Below are positions 45,540 to 57,405 of a stretch of DNA of 64,000 bases, in pieces (position 1 is the stretch's first letter; the number at the start of each line of letters is the position of its first letter). The notes beneath the pieces are model-generated. The model made no database searches and was not told the origin of the DNA. It saw nothing but the letters and a program-made list of their open reading frames with translations. Made by a program: the position numbers and the translations under genes. Origin of the DNA: Sipunculus nudus (Eukaryota > Annelida > Sipuncula > Golfingiida > Sipunculidae); NCBI GenBank assembly GCA_026874595.1, contig CM049320.1, forward strand, positions 44,898,714 through 44,962,713, in the 5' to 3' direction.

Positions 45540-46004
45540 TTGGCGAAATGATTGTCCTTGATGGACTACATTTCCTGCCCCATGCAGGACACATTTCTTT
45601 CTTCATAGGATGCTGTAAGCCACAGTATTTGCAAGTTTTAGCTTTGCTATATTTAGAGCGTCGGTATTTTGGAACATACCTAGTACATGTATTAGTAACC
45701 TTCCTGACTGTTTCAACATGATCCTCTGGGCGCAGAGCTCTACCTTGACACATAGCATTTTTGCAGCTCTACACATGTCAATACATGTCTGCAAGGTAAG
45801 GTTTCTTTCACGTAGCAGTGAAGTCTGTGTGACACTATCTTTAATGCCTAGCACTATTCTATGTCTGAGTTAAGATTCTGAACAAGTTTCACAGTAGTTA
45901 CATGTTTTAAAATGTCCACGTAGTGACGTTAAGAAGTTTTAAAAACTTTCAGTTTCATTTTGATTCCTGCAGTTAAACAGGTATCTTTCGTACGTTTCGT
46001 TTAC
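45540..46004 (-). pseudogene. K1 Gag, capsid C-terminus and zinc knuckle, truncated
   Basis: The minus strand reads VNETYERYLFNCRNQNETES near 46004-45945. It continues with RIVLGIKDSVTQTSLLRERN-type sequence and LTLQTCIDMCRAAK, then the knuckle CKYCGLQHPMKKEMCPAWGR near 45635-45570. The Gag N-terminus is missing: unrelated sequence with the shared block 46019-46053 follows instead. Confidence 0.75.
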
Positions 46005-46822
46005 TCCTCAACTGCAAAGATTCCACCCTGGCGATCTCTGATGGAGAAACACGTAATACTAGCAGGTTTCATATAGTAAGGCCGTAATATTAATGGCATA
46101 TGTTAGTGTTTAGTTGCGGTGCCATTGTTTACATGACTGAGACCACGATGACTGATGACAGTAGAACCCGTGACCATACATGGTGACCTCAAACCGGAAC
46201 CACTGCTAATACCTTCACATGCAATTCAATTTACCTATGCATACTTAACTGTGAAAATATTTTACAGTCAGAACAGCAATTAAATGATCACTTAAAATTC
46301 AAAAGCGTGCAATAATACCATACACATTATCATAGAGTAAGCACAAAATCCATGACCATACTATCAACAACTAAAAAGAACAGGAACAAAAGTTCATGCA
46401 GTGCGTGGAAAATGTCAAACAACTCCGTGTATTTTCTCTAAAGCCTTGGTCCCAACTTGAGGACGAATTTTGAGATCGTAGGTCCCCTGCAAATTTGGGT
46501 GCCATGGAGGCCGTTTAGTAAGGATAGGCCAATGCAGGTCACAACGGGCCGTAGGAGCTCCTATAGCCTGTTTGCGTCCAAATTTTGTGAAGAATCTCAC
46601 GTGCCATGCTTGTCTCGGCCCAAGACGTGTGATTCCGATCCGCTCAGCTCCTCTCTTTCAACAACGTCTTGGGAACGACCCTTAGGAAAACGCCTTGTAA
46701 GGTTCCAAATAGGAGACCCCTTTGGAACCGTATAATTGACATATCAAGCGGTGTCAACAAAAAATAATTACCTTTTTGTTGTCTTTGGATGTTTTATAAA
46801 ACATCTGCAAAGTACTGTCACC
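46005..46822. other. Flank between K1 and the tandem units, no gene seen
   Basis: Contains the 35-bp block shared with 35727-35759 and, at 46536-46552, a 17-bp segment that recurs inverted at 47682-47698. ORFs at 46415-46735 overlap on both strands and show no domain. Confidence 0.45.
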
Positions 46823-47284
46823 AAAATATTGCTCAATAGCCCTACTTATCCATAATATTGCCAAGAGCTGATGTGTTTACATAGAGAACAAGCCGCCATG
46901 ATTACATTAAGTGACCCACAGTCCTTTGCAACGGGATTTAGACTGGGAACCCGCTCTGATCTTATCGCTGTTTGAACTGGAAAAAGCGGGCGATAACAAA
47001 TGTCAGTGGCGGGTACCAGTCGATCAACGTCCGCTCATTACAAATTCCTGTATATTGTTATGTTTAAATCACCGCGGGCTTACAAGGATCGTTAGGGATT
47101 AAATTTCATTAATATATTAAGGTAAGAACGTGGTAAAGTTGCCAGAAAGACCTATTTACTACCAAAGACATGCACTAACGGATGCATTTTGGTGTGTATA
47201 TTGAGTAGTTTTAAGAGTTTTTTTGGTGCCTTCTACCAGTGTCTACCATTTCACCATTACAAGGCCTAACTGTACAGGCCATTC

Positions 47285-47313
47285 CCACAACTGTGATCGT
47301 ATCACAGTTGTGG
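47285..47313. repeat. Perfect hairpin, 13-bp stem and 3-base loop (unit 1)
   Basis: CCACAACTGTGAT, loop CGT, ATCACAGTTGTGG. Identical hairpins are at 52406-52434 and 56703-56731. Not followed by a T run, and this is eukaryotic DNA, so not called a terminator. Confidence 0.93.
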
Positions 47314-47867
47314 ATCCGCAACAAGTGCCATGCAAATCCGTCTTGCGATGTACGGAGGACGTTTGACAGCCGTACTCGGCAGGCAAGTTGCACTTTTACC
47401 CTCATTGCGTGCGACGTTGCGTCTTAGACCACGAATTTTCTTCCCATTGTACCTAAAAAATTGCACGTGTCACTAGCGAACTTCTTACGTACTCCTTGCT
47501 GGTGGAGCAAGTTGCACTTGCGCTTCGTTGTTCGCGGAGAATTTGTAATATCTGTTGGACATGTCCAAAATTGTCCGTACGTGCTTACGGGCTGTCTACG
47601 ACCTCGAAATTTCGCAAGACAGACTTGCGTGGCACGTAAGATTCTACATAAAATTTGAACGAACAGTCCGTAGGAGCCCGCACGGCCGGTTGTGACCTAG
47701 GCTTCTGGAGAGTGACGTTTGCCAGTGCCCTTCAGACGAAGTCTCCGTGCCCCATGTACAGAATTACGATAGTCTAGGAACACAACGCGTTTATACACAC
47801 ACACGGACATCGACTTCACACAGAGATGATCCACACTCGGGGAACCAAAAATTTAACCGCTATTCCC

Positions 47868-47945
47868 GGCAAGAGCCCAGGTCACTTGGCGTGAGCGAAC
47901 AGGCAGGTCGCAAGGCCGTTATTATATAAAAGTCTGTTTATTCAG

Positions 47946-47999
<54 letters not shown>

Positions 48000-48250
48000 G
48001 CATCAATAAATGTTAGGTTTAATTGCAGTTTAAGAGTTCAGTAAAACAGTCCAGACTTAGGCTTGGCAGTCTGCGGGTCGGTCGGTGTCCATGTTCAAAT
48101 AAAAAAAAAATATAGAAAACCGGTTCTCAAATGGAAATCAATATGAGACAAAGCAACCAAGGCAACCAACGCAATTTATCACTGCAAGGCAATTCATGAC
48201 CTGATATTATACGATACCGTAACATTATGAATGTTGTATTTTTGGAGCCG

Positions 48251-48253
<3 letters not shown>
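47868..48253 (-). repeat. G1-family LTR remnant (unit 1), internally deleted around (TA)n
   Basis: Aligns with the G1 3' LTR (10918-11637) at both ends: GGCAAGAGCCCA... and the GCAACCAAGGCAACCAA to GGAGCCGTTA part. The middle is replaced by (TA)n at 47948-47998. The terminal TGTAACGG is missing. Confidence 0.85.
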
Positions 48254-48326
<73 letters not shown>

Positions 48327-48330
<4 letters not shown>

Positions 48331-48820
48331 ACGGATTTACCCTCCAGACTTGTGTTTGGGAGGGAATCCTAGACCTGTCAATTTAGTCAAGGGGACTTCC
48401 CCGTGGCTAGCCAGCCCTGCTTGGCGTATGGCTGAACTTAAGTAACTTGAGCAGGGGATACCCTGGTGATCAGGTGACCAAGTCTTGTCTCGCTTTCTCT
48501 GGTATACGCTTCTGGACTGATAAGACGGTTTCTGCAGCTCTCATTAAGTATGTGACATAAATCAGCTTACATAGTATTTAATAAGTAGTCTTGTAGGTAT
48601 CACTTTTAAGTTTAGGTCTTCATATAGTCTTAGTTAATAGTTACAATATTCTGACTGTTCATGTTAAACATATACTTCATTCTCCATTTTAGATTTGTCA
48701 CTTGTAAGTTTTATCATTAATATACTCAGTGATCAAATTATGTACGAGTTCTGTCCTAGTTCCGCCATCAGAGGTATGTGGAAGTAAATATATCAATTTA
48801 ATTACAAGACCCATTCCTGT

Positions 48821-48824
<4 letters not shown>
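48327..48824. mobile_element. 498-bp solo-LTR-like element inside (TA)n
   Basis: Starts TGTTACGGAT and ends ATTCCTGTAACA, imperfect inverted termini of the LTR type, with (TA)n on both sides. It has no coding content. It could be a solo LTR of an element not otherwise present in the window. Strand is unknown. Confidence 0.65.

Positions 48825-48881
<57 letters not shown>
48825..48881. repeat. (TA)n tract
   Basis: Follows the 498-bp element. Similar tracts are at 48254-48326, 53070-53116, 57658-57711, 60865-60912 and 63672-63733; they vary in length between units. Confidence 0.95.
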
Positions 48882-48885
<4 letters not shown>

Positions 48886-50346
48886 AATATGCGAGAAGAA
48901 TTGATCGCTTATATGAATTTTTAACTTTGGTGTTTCCATGTGTTCTTCAACGTATATGCATGCGTATGTGCGTATATGTGCGTGAACACGGTGATATGTT
49001 TTAAAGTAATGAAGAATGGGCTTTTACGAAATCGCCCCTTGTGACTCTAGCATATTTTTTTCATTTTAAAAACAGACACATTAAATATTCTTCTTGAAAT
49101 AATTAAGTGATATAATTATTTATTTGAAAGTTAGCGAATTCCTGTGATTTTTTATGTATTTAAGTTTTTGTACTGTTCTTACTTTGGCTAAGAATATTTG
49201 CTACAATAAAGTGCTGTGTGATACGTTTGTGTTTATTTGTTTTTTTATGCAAGTTTTATTCTTGACCACTTAAATATTAGTTCCAATAATAAATAGTGAT
49301 CTTCAAATGAATTTCTCTAACCCTAAACATTGAATATCACCCAGAAATACATTTAATTTGTACTTTATGAAATTGTCTTAATACGGCGAACATGACATCC
49401 CCCTCCCATAAATATTTACGTTCGTTAATAATAATTATAATGGTGTACACCATCCGTATGCAAGTGTGTATATATTCCTTTTTTAAATTGTTATTATTGC
49501 AATTTTAGTTACCATTTAGTAATTCTTTGATTCTTGATGCTGGAAATAACAATATTTAAAATTATACAGTACTTGAAGAAATTGTCTGATATGGCTGTAT
49601 ATTGCACTTATGTATTTATTATTCATAAATGGGTAAATGTGTATTTAAGAGGGGTTTTAAAGAGTTATTTTACTATCTTGAACGCATTATTCCAAAATTT
49701 TATTGATCTATAATAAGAAAGATTAATATAATAGATAAGGCTTGTAGAGTTTTATATCCAATATATATTTGATATGTATTACCAAAATGCTCAAGTAAAT
49801 GCTAAAATGCAACATTTTCTTGGCGACGTCTTCACAGTATTATAAATAACTTTATAAACAACAAAATTCAAGCCGATATAGTCACCTAAGGAGAAAAATA
49901 AACTCTCAAGCAACACCATCTTTCATTATATAACCTTTTTTTCTAAAATTATACTTTCCCTTTATATTTACAGAATATTTCCTTTGCTTATAATTTGCGT
50001 TAAATATTGTAAATAGGCCTTTAAAAACTCTTAAATACACATTCATCCGTAATCATAGAAAGAACGGGACTAACTGCAGGCGGAATACTTGCAAAAAAAT
50101 ACATATGTCAAAAATGTTTAATGTTTTAGATGTAACAATCCCGGAAGTATCTTGCTACAGTCCAGGACCCCATGCGGTAAAACGATCGAAAACAAATTGG
50201 GTTCTAGTTGAATAATTACTTTCATCATGCCCTTGACTATGATATATTGATCATTTATAATATTTAAGTTTATTTTTGCAAAACTTAAATTAATTTGTAC
50301 ACCGTCCGCACGCGTTTTAGCATCTATTTTATACAGTATGAATGTT

Positions 50347-50380
50347 CGTGCACGCGCGCGTGCTCGTATGCGCGCACGCG
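50347..50380. repeat. Alternating purine-pyrimidine (Z-DNA-prone) block, unit 1
   Basis: CGTGCACGCGCGCGTGCTCG then TATGCGCGCACGCG. Also at 54643-54676, 58955-58988 and 61758-61791. Confidence 0.9.
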
Positions 50381-50988
50381 TTTTAGTAACAACCGGTGAT
50401 TCCGGTTAAATGACGTCACATCTGCTCGATCCACTGTACAAATTAATTAGTCTTCCAGTTCATGCATATACGCGCACATGGGGAAACACACCTTTTTTTA
50501 CGCATATATATGTTAGCACAAACACATATATACGAGCACATGGAAACACAACTTTACTGCATGATGTCTGTCCTTACTTTCCTTGCTCAAACATGAGACT
50601 TATTTGATAATTACAACAACATTCACTTTTTTAAAAGGATCACATTTTAATAAGACGTACTATATCAACCTTGATTTATAGGAAAATTCAAGTACGTCCG
50701 ACTACGTAGTACGAGTAATGCCAATTTGCGGCAGGTCACCTATATTGCACTTTTACCGATTATCCTTGGATAAATTAAGGCGAAACATGCCCAGAGGAGT
50801 TCGACAAAAACAAGTCAATTTTTAATTAAAACTAATGCTCTATCTTCTTTTCGGCTATATCTTTTGAAATTCCTTAGGTAATTTCTTGGCTCGTTGAATA
50901 TTCCACGATTTCCTAAGAGGATCAGTAGATTCCGCGACACTCAAGGTGAAAGATGACGCCCACGTTTACAGTGGGCTGAGCCTATACG

Positions 50989-51092
50989 CACGATATCGTG
51001 TATATTGTGTACTGCATACACGATATCGTGTATATTGAGTGCTGCATACACGATATCGTGCGTACAATTTCTTATGTACACGAATTATCGTG
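50989..51092. repeat. Palindromic 30-bp minisatellite, unit 1
   Basis: The 12-base palindrome CACGATATCGTG recurs at 50989, 51019 and 51049, exactly 30 apart, and a variant CACGAATTATCGTG is at 51079. Confidence 0.95.
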
Positions 51093-51719
51093 TATATTGC
51101 TCCTTATACGCAGGGAGTTTCGTGCACACAAAAAGTTGCATGCTCGTTTGTCTGCACACAAAAATACACGACTGTAGAAATACGGTGGTAGGTAGTGATA
51201 ACCCGTATTAACTATAATTTTCCAGTACTTGTTCAAAATAATAGCAAAATCAACACATCTTTCTTGCTTTGAGAATGGTATTATCCCCTCTGGCCAACCG
51301 ATAACGTCTGCAATTTTGAGTTACCAGAACTAAAATTAAATCAGATTTAGCGTCAGAACCCTGGTAATGTGTAAAAAAAAAAAAGATAAATCAAAATTAC
51401 ATAAAAGAATGAGTCTGACACAAATGTGCTACCCGCCTAGTGCATGTCAAATGGAATTTCATAAAATAATGAAATAAGTTAGGGAAAATATAATTTATGC
51501 GGTGCATTAGCAGGTCAGTTTATATTAAATTGGAATATCAGATCATAAAGTGTAGTTGGAGAGACGCAGTTAATAATATTTGGTAAAGTTGTCAGCTCTT
51601 GTTGTCATCATGTTTGTTTGCACCCGTGCTGACGACGCTGGTGGATTGTTCAATAGTATTTTATTTATTATGTAAGTAAATGGACTTACTGTACCAAGAT
51701 TTATTATAATTAGATGACA

Positions 51720-51943
51720 GAAGGTTCTAGAGAATTCAGGTAATGTGTAATTTCCAATAGGTAAATTCTAGAAAATCACGTAGGTGCCAGTCTTGACAAG
51801 AAACGACTTGATTATTCTAGAGGCTTCTAGAAGTTTCGGTTACCCAGGTGTCAAGGCCGGTCTAGAAAGGGGTGAATGAATTTGGAAGCTAGCGTCAACT
51901 GGTGACGGGTCGTTATATAGTTGAACACTGAGCGGGATAAATA
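51720..51943 (+). promoter_or_regulatory. Heat-shock-element promoter-like module at the unit 1/2 junction
   Basis: Three HSE groups in 5-bp phase: GAAggTTCtaGAGaaTTC (51720-51737), TTCtaGAA (51766-51773), and a five-part TTCtaGAGgcTTCtaGAAgtTTC (51815-51837). A TATATAG box follows at 51914-51920. Inverted, 5-bp-phased GAA/TTC is the binding site of heat-shock factor trimers. If used, transcription would start near 51945, at the start of the next unit, and run through it. No ORF of a heat-shock protein follows. Function is inferred. Confidence 0.6.
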
Positions 51944-52405
51944 AAAATATTGCTCAATAGCCCTACTTATCCATAATTTTGCCAAGAGCTGATGTGTTTA
52001 CATAGAGAACAAGCCGCCATGATTACATTAAGTGACCCACAGTCCTTTGCAACGGGATTTAGACTGGGAACCCGCTCTGATCTTATCGCTGTTTGAACTG
52101 GAAAAAGCGGGCGATAACAAATGTCAGTGGCGGGTACCAGTCGATCAACGTCCGCTCATTACAAATTCCTGTATATTGTTATGTTTAAATCACCGCGGGC
52201 TAACAAGGATCGTTAGGGGTAAAATTTCATTAATATATTAAGGTAAGAACGTGGTAAAGTTGCCAGAAAGACCTATTTACTACCAAAGACATGCACTAAC
52301 GGATGCATTTTGATGTGTATATTGAGTAGTTTTAAGAGTTTTTTTGGTGCCTTCTACCAGTGTCTACCATTTCACCATTACAAGGCCTAACTGTACAGGC
52401 CATTC

Positions 52406-52434
52406 CCACAACTGTGATCGTATCACAGTTGTGG
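52406..52434. repeat. Perfect hairpin (unit 2)
   Basis: Identical to 47285-47313. Confidence 0.93.
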
Positions 52435-52988
52435 ATCCGCAACAAGTGCCATGCAAATCCGTCTTGCGATGTACGGAGGACGTTTGACAGCCGTACTCGG
52501 CAGGCAAGTTGCACTTTTACCCTCATTGCGTGCGACGTTGCGTCTTAGACCACGAATTTTCTTCCCATTGTACCTAAAAAATTGCACGTGTCACTAGCGA
52601 ACTTCTTACGTACTCCTTGCTGGTGGAGCAAGTTGCACTTGCGCTTCGTTGTTCGCGGAGAATTTGTAATATCTGTTGGACATGTCCAAAATTGTCCGTA
52701 CGTGCTTACGGGCTGTCTACGACCTCGAAATTTCGCAAGACAGACTTGCGTGGCACGTAAGATTCTACATAAAATTTGAACGAACAGTCCGTAGGAGCCC
52801 GCACGGCCGGTTGTGACCTAGGCTTCTGGAGAGTGACGTTTGCCAGTGCCCTTCAGACGAAGTCTCCGTGCCCCATGTACAGAATTCCGATAGTCTAGGA
52901 ACACAACGCGTTTATACACACACACGGACATCGACTTCACACAGAGATGATCCACACTCGGGGAACCAAAAATTTAACCGCTATTCCC

Positions 52989-53066
52989 GGCAAGAGCCCA
53001 GGTCACTTGGCGTGAGCGAACAGGCAGGTCGCAAGGCCGTTATTATATAAAAGTCTGTTTATTCAG

Positions 53067-53118
<52 letters not shown>

Positions 53119-53165
53119 GCATCAATAAATGTTAGGTTTAATTGCAGTTTAAGAGTTCAGTAAAA
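52989..53165 (-). repeat. G1-family LTR remnant (unit 2), truncated
   Basis: Same as the left part of 47868-48253; cut after AGAGTTCAGTAAAA. Confidence 0.85.
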
Positions 53166-55284
53166 TATATATATATATGCGAATATGCGAGAAGAATTGA
53201 TCGCTTATATGAATTTTTAACTTTGGTGTTTCCATGTGTTCTTCAACGTATATGCATGCGTATGTGCGTATATGTGCGTGAACACGGTGATATGTTTTAA
53301 AGTAATGCAGAATGGGCTTTTACGAAATCGCCCCTTGTGACTCTAGCATATTTTTTTCATTTTAAAAACAGACACATTAAATATTCTTCTTGAAATAATT
53401 AAATGATATAATTATTTATTTGAAAGTTAGCGAATTCCTGTGATTTTTTATGTATTTAAGTTTTTGTACTGTTCTTACTTTGGCTAAGAATATTTGCTAC
53501 AATAAAGTGCTGTGTGATACGTTTGTGTTTATTTGTTTTTTTATGCAAGTTTTATTCTTGACCACTAAAATATTAGTTCCAATAATAAATAGTGATCTTC
53601 AAATGAATTTCTCTAACCCTAAACATTGAATATCACCCAGAAATACATTTAATTTGTACTTTATGAAATTGTCTTAATACGGCGAACATGACATCCCCCT
53701 CCCATAAATATTTACGTTCGTTAATAATAATTATAATGGTGTACACCATCCGTATGCAAGTGTGTATATATTCCTTTTTTAAATTGTTATTATTGCAATT
53801 TTAGTTACCATTTAGTAATTCTTTGATTCTTGATGCTGGAAATAACAATATTTAAAATTATACAGTACTTGAAGAAATTGTCTGATATGGCTGTATATTG
53901 CACTTATGTATTTATTATTCATAAATGGGTAAATGTGTATTTAAGAGGGGTTTTAAAGAGTTATTTTACTATCTTGAACGCATTATTCCAAAATTTTATT
54001 GATCTATAATAAGAAAGATTAATATAATAGATAAGGCTTGTAGAGTTTTATATCCAATATATATTTGATATGTATTACCAAAATGCTCAAGTAAATGCTA
54101 AAATGCAACATTTTCTTGGCGACGTCTTCACAGTATTATAAATAACTTTATAAACAACAAAATTCAAGCCGATATAGTCACCTAAGGAGAAAAATAAACT
54201 CTCAAGCAACACCATCTTTCATTATATAACCTTTTTTTCTAAAATTATACTTTCCCTTTATATTTACAGAATATTTCCTTTGCTTATAATTTGCGTTAAA
54301 TATTGTAAATAGGCCTTTAAAAACTCTTAAATACACATTCATCCGTAATCATAGAAAGAACGGGACTAACTGCAGGCGGAATACTTGCAAAAAAATACAT
54401 ATGTCAAAAATGTTTAATGTTTTAGATGTAACAATCCCGGAAGTATCTTGCTACAGTCCAGGACCCCATGCGGTAAAACGATCGAAAACAAATTGGGTTC
54501 TAGTTGAATAATTACTTTCATCATGCCCTTGACTATGATATATTGATCATTTATAATATTTAAGTTTATTTTTGCAAAACTTAAATTAATTTGTACACCG
54601 TCCGCACGCGTTTTAGCATATATTTTATACAGTATGAATGTTCGTGCACGCGCGCGTGCTCGTATGCGCGCACGCGTTTTAGTAACAACCGGTGATTCCG
54701 GTTAAATGACGTCACATCTGCTCGATCCACTGTACAAATTAATTAGTCTTCCAGTTCATGCATATACGCGCACATGGGGAAACACACCTTTTTTTACGCA
54801 TATATATGTTAGCACAAACACATATATACGAGCACATGGAAACACAACTTTACTGCATGATGTCTGTCCTTACTTTCCTTGCTCAAACATGAGACTTATT
54901 TGATAATTACAACAACATTCACTTTTTTAAAAGGATCACATTTTAATAAGACGTACTATATCAACCTTGATTTATAGGAAAATTCAAGTACGTCCGACTA
55001 CGTAGTACGAGTAATGCCAATTTGCGGCAGGTCACCTATATTGCACTTTTACCGATTATCCTTGGATAAATTAAGGCGAAACATGCCCAGAGGAGTTCGA
55101 CAAAAACAAGTCAATTTTTACTTAAAACTAATGCTCTATCTTCTTTTCGGCTATATCTTTTGAAATTCCTTAGGTAATTTCTTGGCTCGTTGAATATTCC
55201 ACGATTTCCTAAGAGGATCAGTAGATTCCGCGACACTCAAGGTGAAAGATGACGCCCACGTTTACAGTGGGCTGAGCCTATACG

Positions 55285-55388
55285 CACGATATCGTGTATA
55301 TTGTGTACTGCATACACGATATCGTGTATATTGAGTGCTGCATACACGATATCGTGCGTACAATTTCTTATGTACACGAATTATCGTG
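55285..55388. repeat. Palindromic 30-bp minisatellite, unit 2
   Basis: Same four-copy array as 50989-51092. Confidence 0.95.
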
Positions 55389-56016
55389 TATATTGCTCCT
55401 TATACGCAGGGAGTTTCGTGCACACAAAAAGTTGCATGCTCGTTTGTCTGCACACAAAAATACACGACTGTAGAAATACGGTGGTAGGTAGTGATAACCC
55501 GTATTAACTATAATTTTCCAGTACTTGTTCAAAATAATAGCAAAATCAACACATCTTTCTTGCTTTGAGAATGGTATTATCCCCTCTGGCCAACCGATAA
55601 CGTCTGCAATTTTGAGTTACCAGAACTAAAATTAAATCAGATTTAGCGTCAGAACCCTGATAATGTGTAAAAAAAAATAAAGATAAATCAAAATTACATA
55701 AAAGAATGAGTCTGACACAAATGTGCTACCCGCCTAGTGCATGTCAAATGGAATTTCATAAAATAATGAAATAAGTTAGGGAAAATATAATTTATGCGGT
55801 GCATTAGCAGGTCAGTTTATATTAAATTGGAATATCAGATCATAAAGTGTAGTTGGAGAGACGCAGTTAATAATATTTGGTAAAGTTGTCAGCTCTTGTT
55901 GTCATCATGTTTGTTTGCACCCGTGCTGACGACGCTGGTGGATTGTTCAATAGTATTTTATTTATTATGTAAGTAAATGGACTTACTGTACCAAGATTTA
56001 TTATAATTAGATGACA

Positions 56017-56240
56017 GAAGGTTCTAGAGAATTCAGGTAATGTGTAATTTCCAATAGGTAAATTCTAGAAAATCACGTAGGTGCCAGTCTTGACAAGAAA
56101 CGACTTGATTATTCTAGAGGCTTCTAGAAGTTTCGGTTACCCAGGTGTCAAGGCCGGTCTAGAAAGGGGTGAATGAATTTGGAAGCTAGCGTCAACTGGT
56201 GACGGGTCGTTATATAGTTGAACACTGAGCGGGATAAATA
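56017..56240 (+). promoter_or_regulatory. Heat-shock-element promoter-like module at the unit 2/3 junction
   Basis: Identical arrangement: HSE groups at 56017-56034, about 56063 and 56112-56134, TATATAG at 56211-56217. It is absent upstream of unit 1. Confidence 0.6.
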
Positions 56241-56702
56241 AAAATATTGCTCAATAGCCCTACTTATCCATAATTTTGCCAAGAGCTGATGTGTTTACAT
56301 AGAGAACAAGCCGCCATGATTACATTAAGTGACCCACAGTCCTTTGCAACGGGATTTAGACTGGGAACCCGCTCTGATCTTATCGCTGTTTGAACTGGAA
56401 AAAGCGGGCGATAACAAATGTCAGTGGCGGGTACCAGTCGATCAACGTCCGCTCATTACAAATTCCTGTATATTGTTATGTTTAAATCACCGCGGGCTAA
56501 CAAGGATCGTTAGGGGTAAAATTTCATTAATATATTAAGGTAAGAACGTGGTAAAGTTGCCAGAAAGACCTATTTACTACCAAAGACATGCACTAACGGA
56601 TGCATTTTGATGTGTATATTGAGTAGTTTTAAGAGTTTTTTTGGTGCCTTCTACCAGTGTCTACCATTTCACCATTACAAGGCCTAACTGTACAGGCCAT
56701 TC

Positions 56703-56731
56703 CCACAACTGTGATCGTATCACAGTTGTGG
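56703..56731. repeat. Perfect hairpin (unit 3)
   Basis: Identical to 47285-47313. Confidence 0.93.
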
Positions 56732-57285
56732 ATCCGCAACAAGTGCCATGCAAATCCGTCTTGCGATGTACGGAGGACGTTTGACAGCCGTACTCGGCAG
56801 GCAAGTTGCACTTTTACCCTCATTGCGTGCGACGTTGCGTCTTAGACCACGAATTTTCTTCCCATTGTACCTAAAAAATTGCACGTGTCACTAGCGAACT
56901 TCTTACGTACTCCTTGCTGGTGGAGCAAGTTGCACATGCGCTTCGTTGTTCGCGGAGAATTGGTAATATCTGTTGGACATGTCCAAAATTGTCCGTACGT
57001 GCTTACGGGCTGTCTACGACCTCGAAATTTCGCAAGACAGACTTGCGTGGCACGTAAGATTCTACATAAAATTTGAACGAACAGTCCGTAGGAGCCCGCA
57101 CGGCCGGTTGTGACCTAGGCTTCTGGAGAGTGACGTTTGCCAGTGCCCTTCAGACGAAGTCTCCGTGCCCCATGTACAGAATTACGATAGTCTAGGAACA
57201 CAACGCGTTTATACACACACACGGACATCGACTTCACACAGAGATGATCCACACTCGGGGAACCAAAAATTTAACCGCTATTCCC

Positions 57286-57373
57286 GGCAAGAGCCCAGGT
57301 CACTTGGCGTGAGCGAACAGGCAGGTCGCAAGGCCGTAATTATATAAAAGTCTGTTTATTCAGCAATATATAA

Positions 57374-57405
<32 letters not shown>

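Larger units (their letters stand above)
41979..46004 (-). mobile_element. K1: K02A2.6-like gypsy element, split by a solo LTR
   Basis: Minus-strand pieces in canonical order: gag (46004-45500), protease (45440-45206), RT (45119-44154), RNase H (about 44130-43650), integrase (about 43550-43475, then 42707-41979). A solo LTR lies inside integrase. Neither K1 LTR is identified, and its 3' end is lost at the junction with R1. The integrase wording (DYYSNFFEIDNL, HFSSHGIPDTVISD) is of the K02A2.6 type. All frames are broken. Confidence 0.82.
46823..51943. repeat. Tandem unit 1 (5121 bp)
   Basis: From AAAATATTGCTCAATAGC to the base before its next occurrence at 51944. It contains a palindrome (47285), a G1-family LTR remnant (47868-48253), a 498-bp solo-LTR-like element (48327-48824), an AT-rich segment, a Z-DNA-type block (50347), a palindromic minisatellite (50989) and the HSE/TATA module (51720-51920). 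ORFs in it recur identically in the other units but show no domains. Confidence 0.9.
51944..56240. repeat. Tandem unit 2 (4297 bp)
   Basis: Near-identical to unit 1 but lacks about 824 bp: the second half of the G1-family LTR remnant, a (TA)n tract and the 498-bp element. The join falls in AGTTCAGTAAAATATATAT near 53160, so the deletion probably ran between TA tracts. Confidence 0.9.

Noticed and set aside
47285-47313. Strong hairpin as a terminator
   Set aside because: Bacterial-type terminators are not expected here and no T run follows; kept only as a structural repeat.
47211-47658. Small frames repeated in all three tandem units
   Set aside because: Identity between units reflects recent duplication, not selection; frames overlap on both strands and show no domain.
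48227-49004. Open frames rich in alternating Tyr and Ile
   Set aside because: Translation of (TA)n microsatellites.
50410-50607. 65-residue frame repeated four times in the tandem units
   Set aside because: No domain; it begins at a CRE-like TGACGTCA and runs over TA/CA-rich sequence; no evidence of translation.
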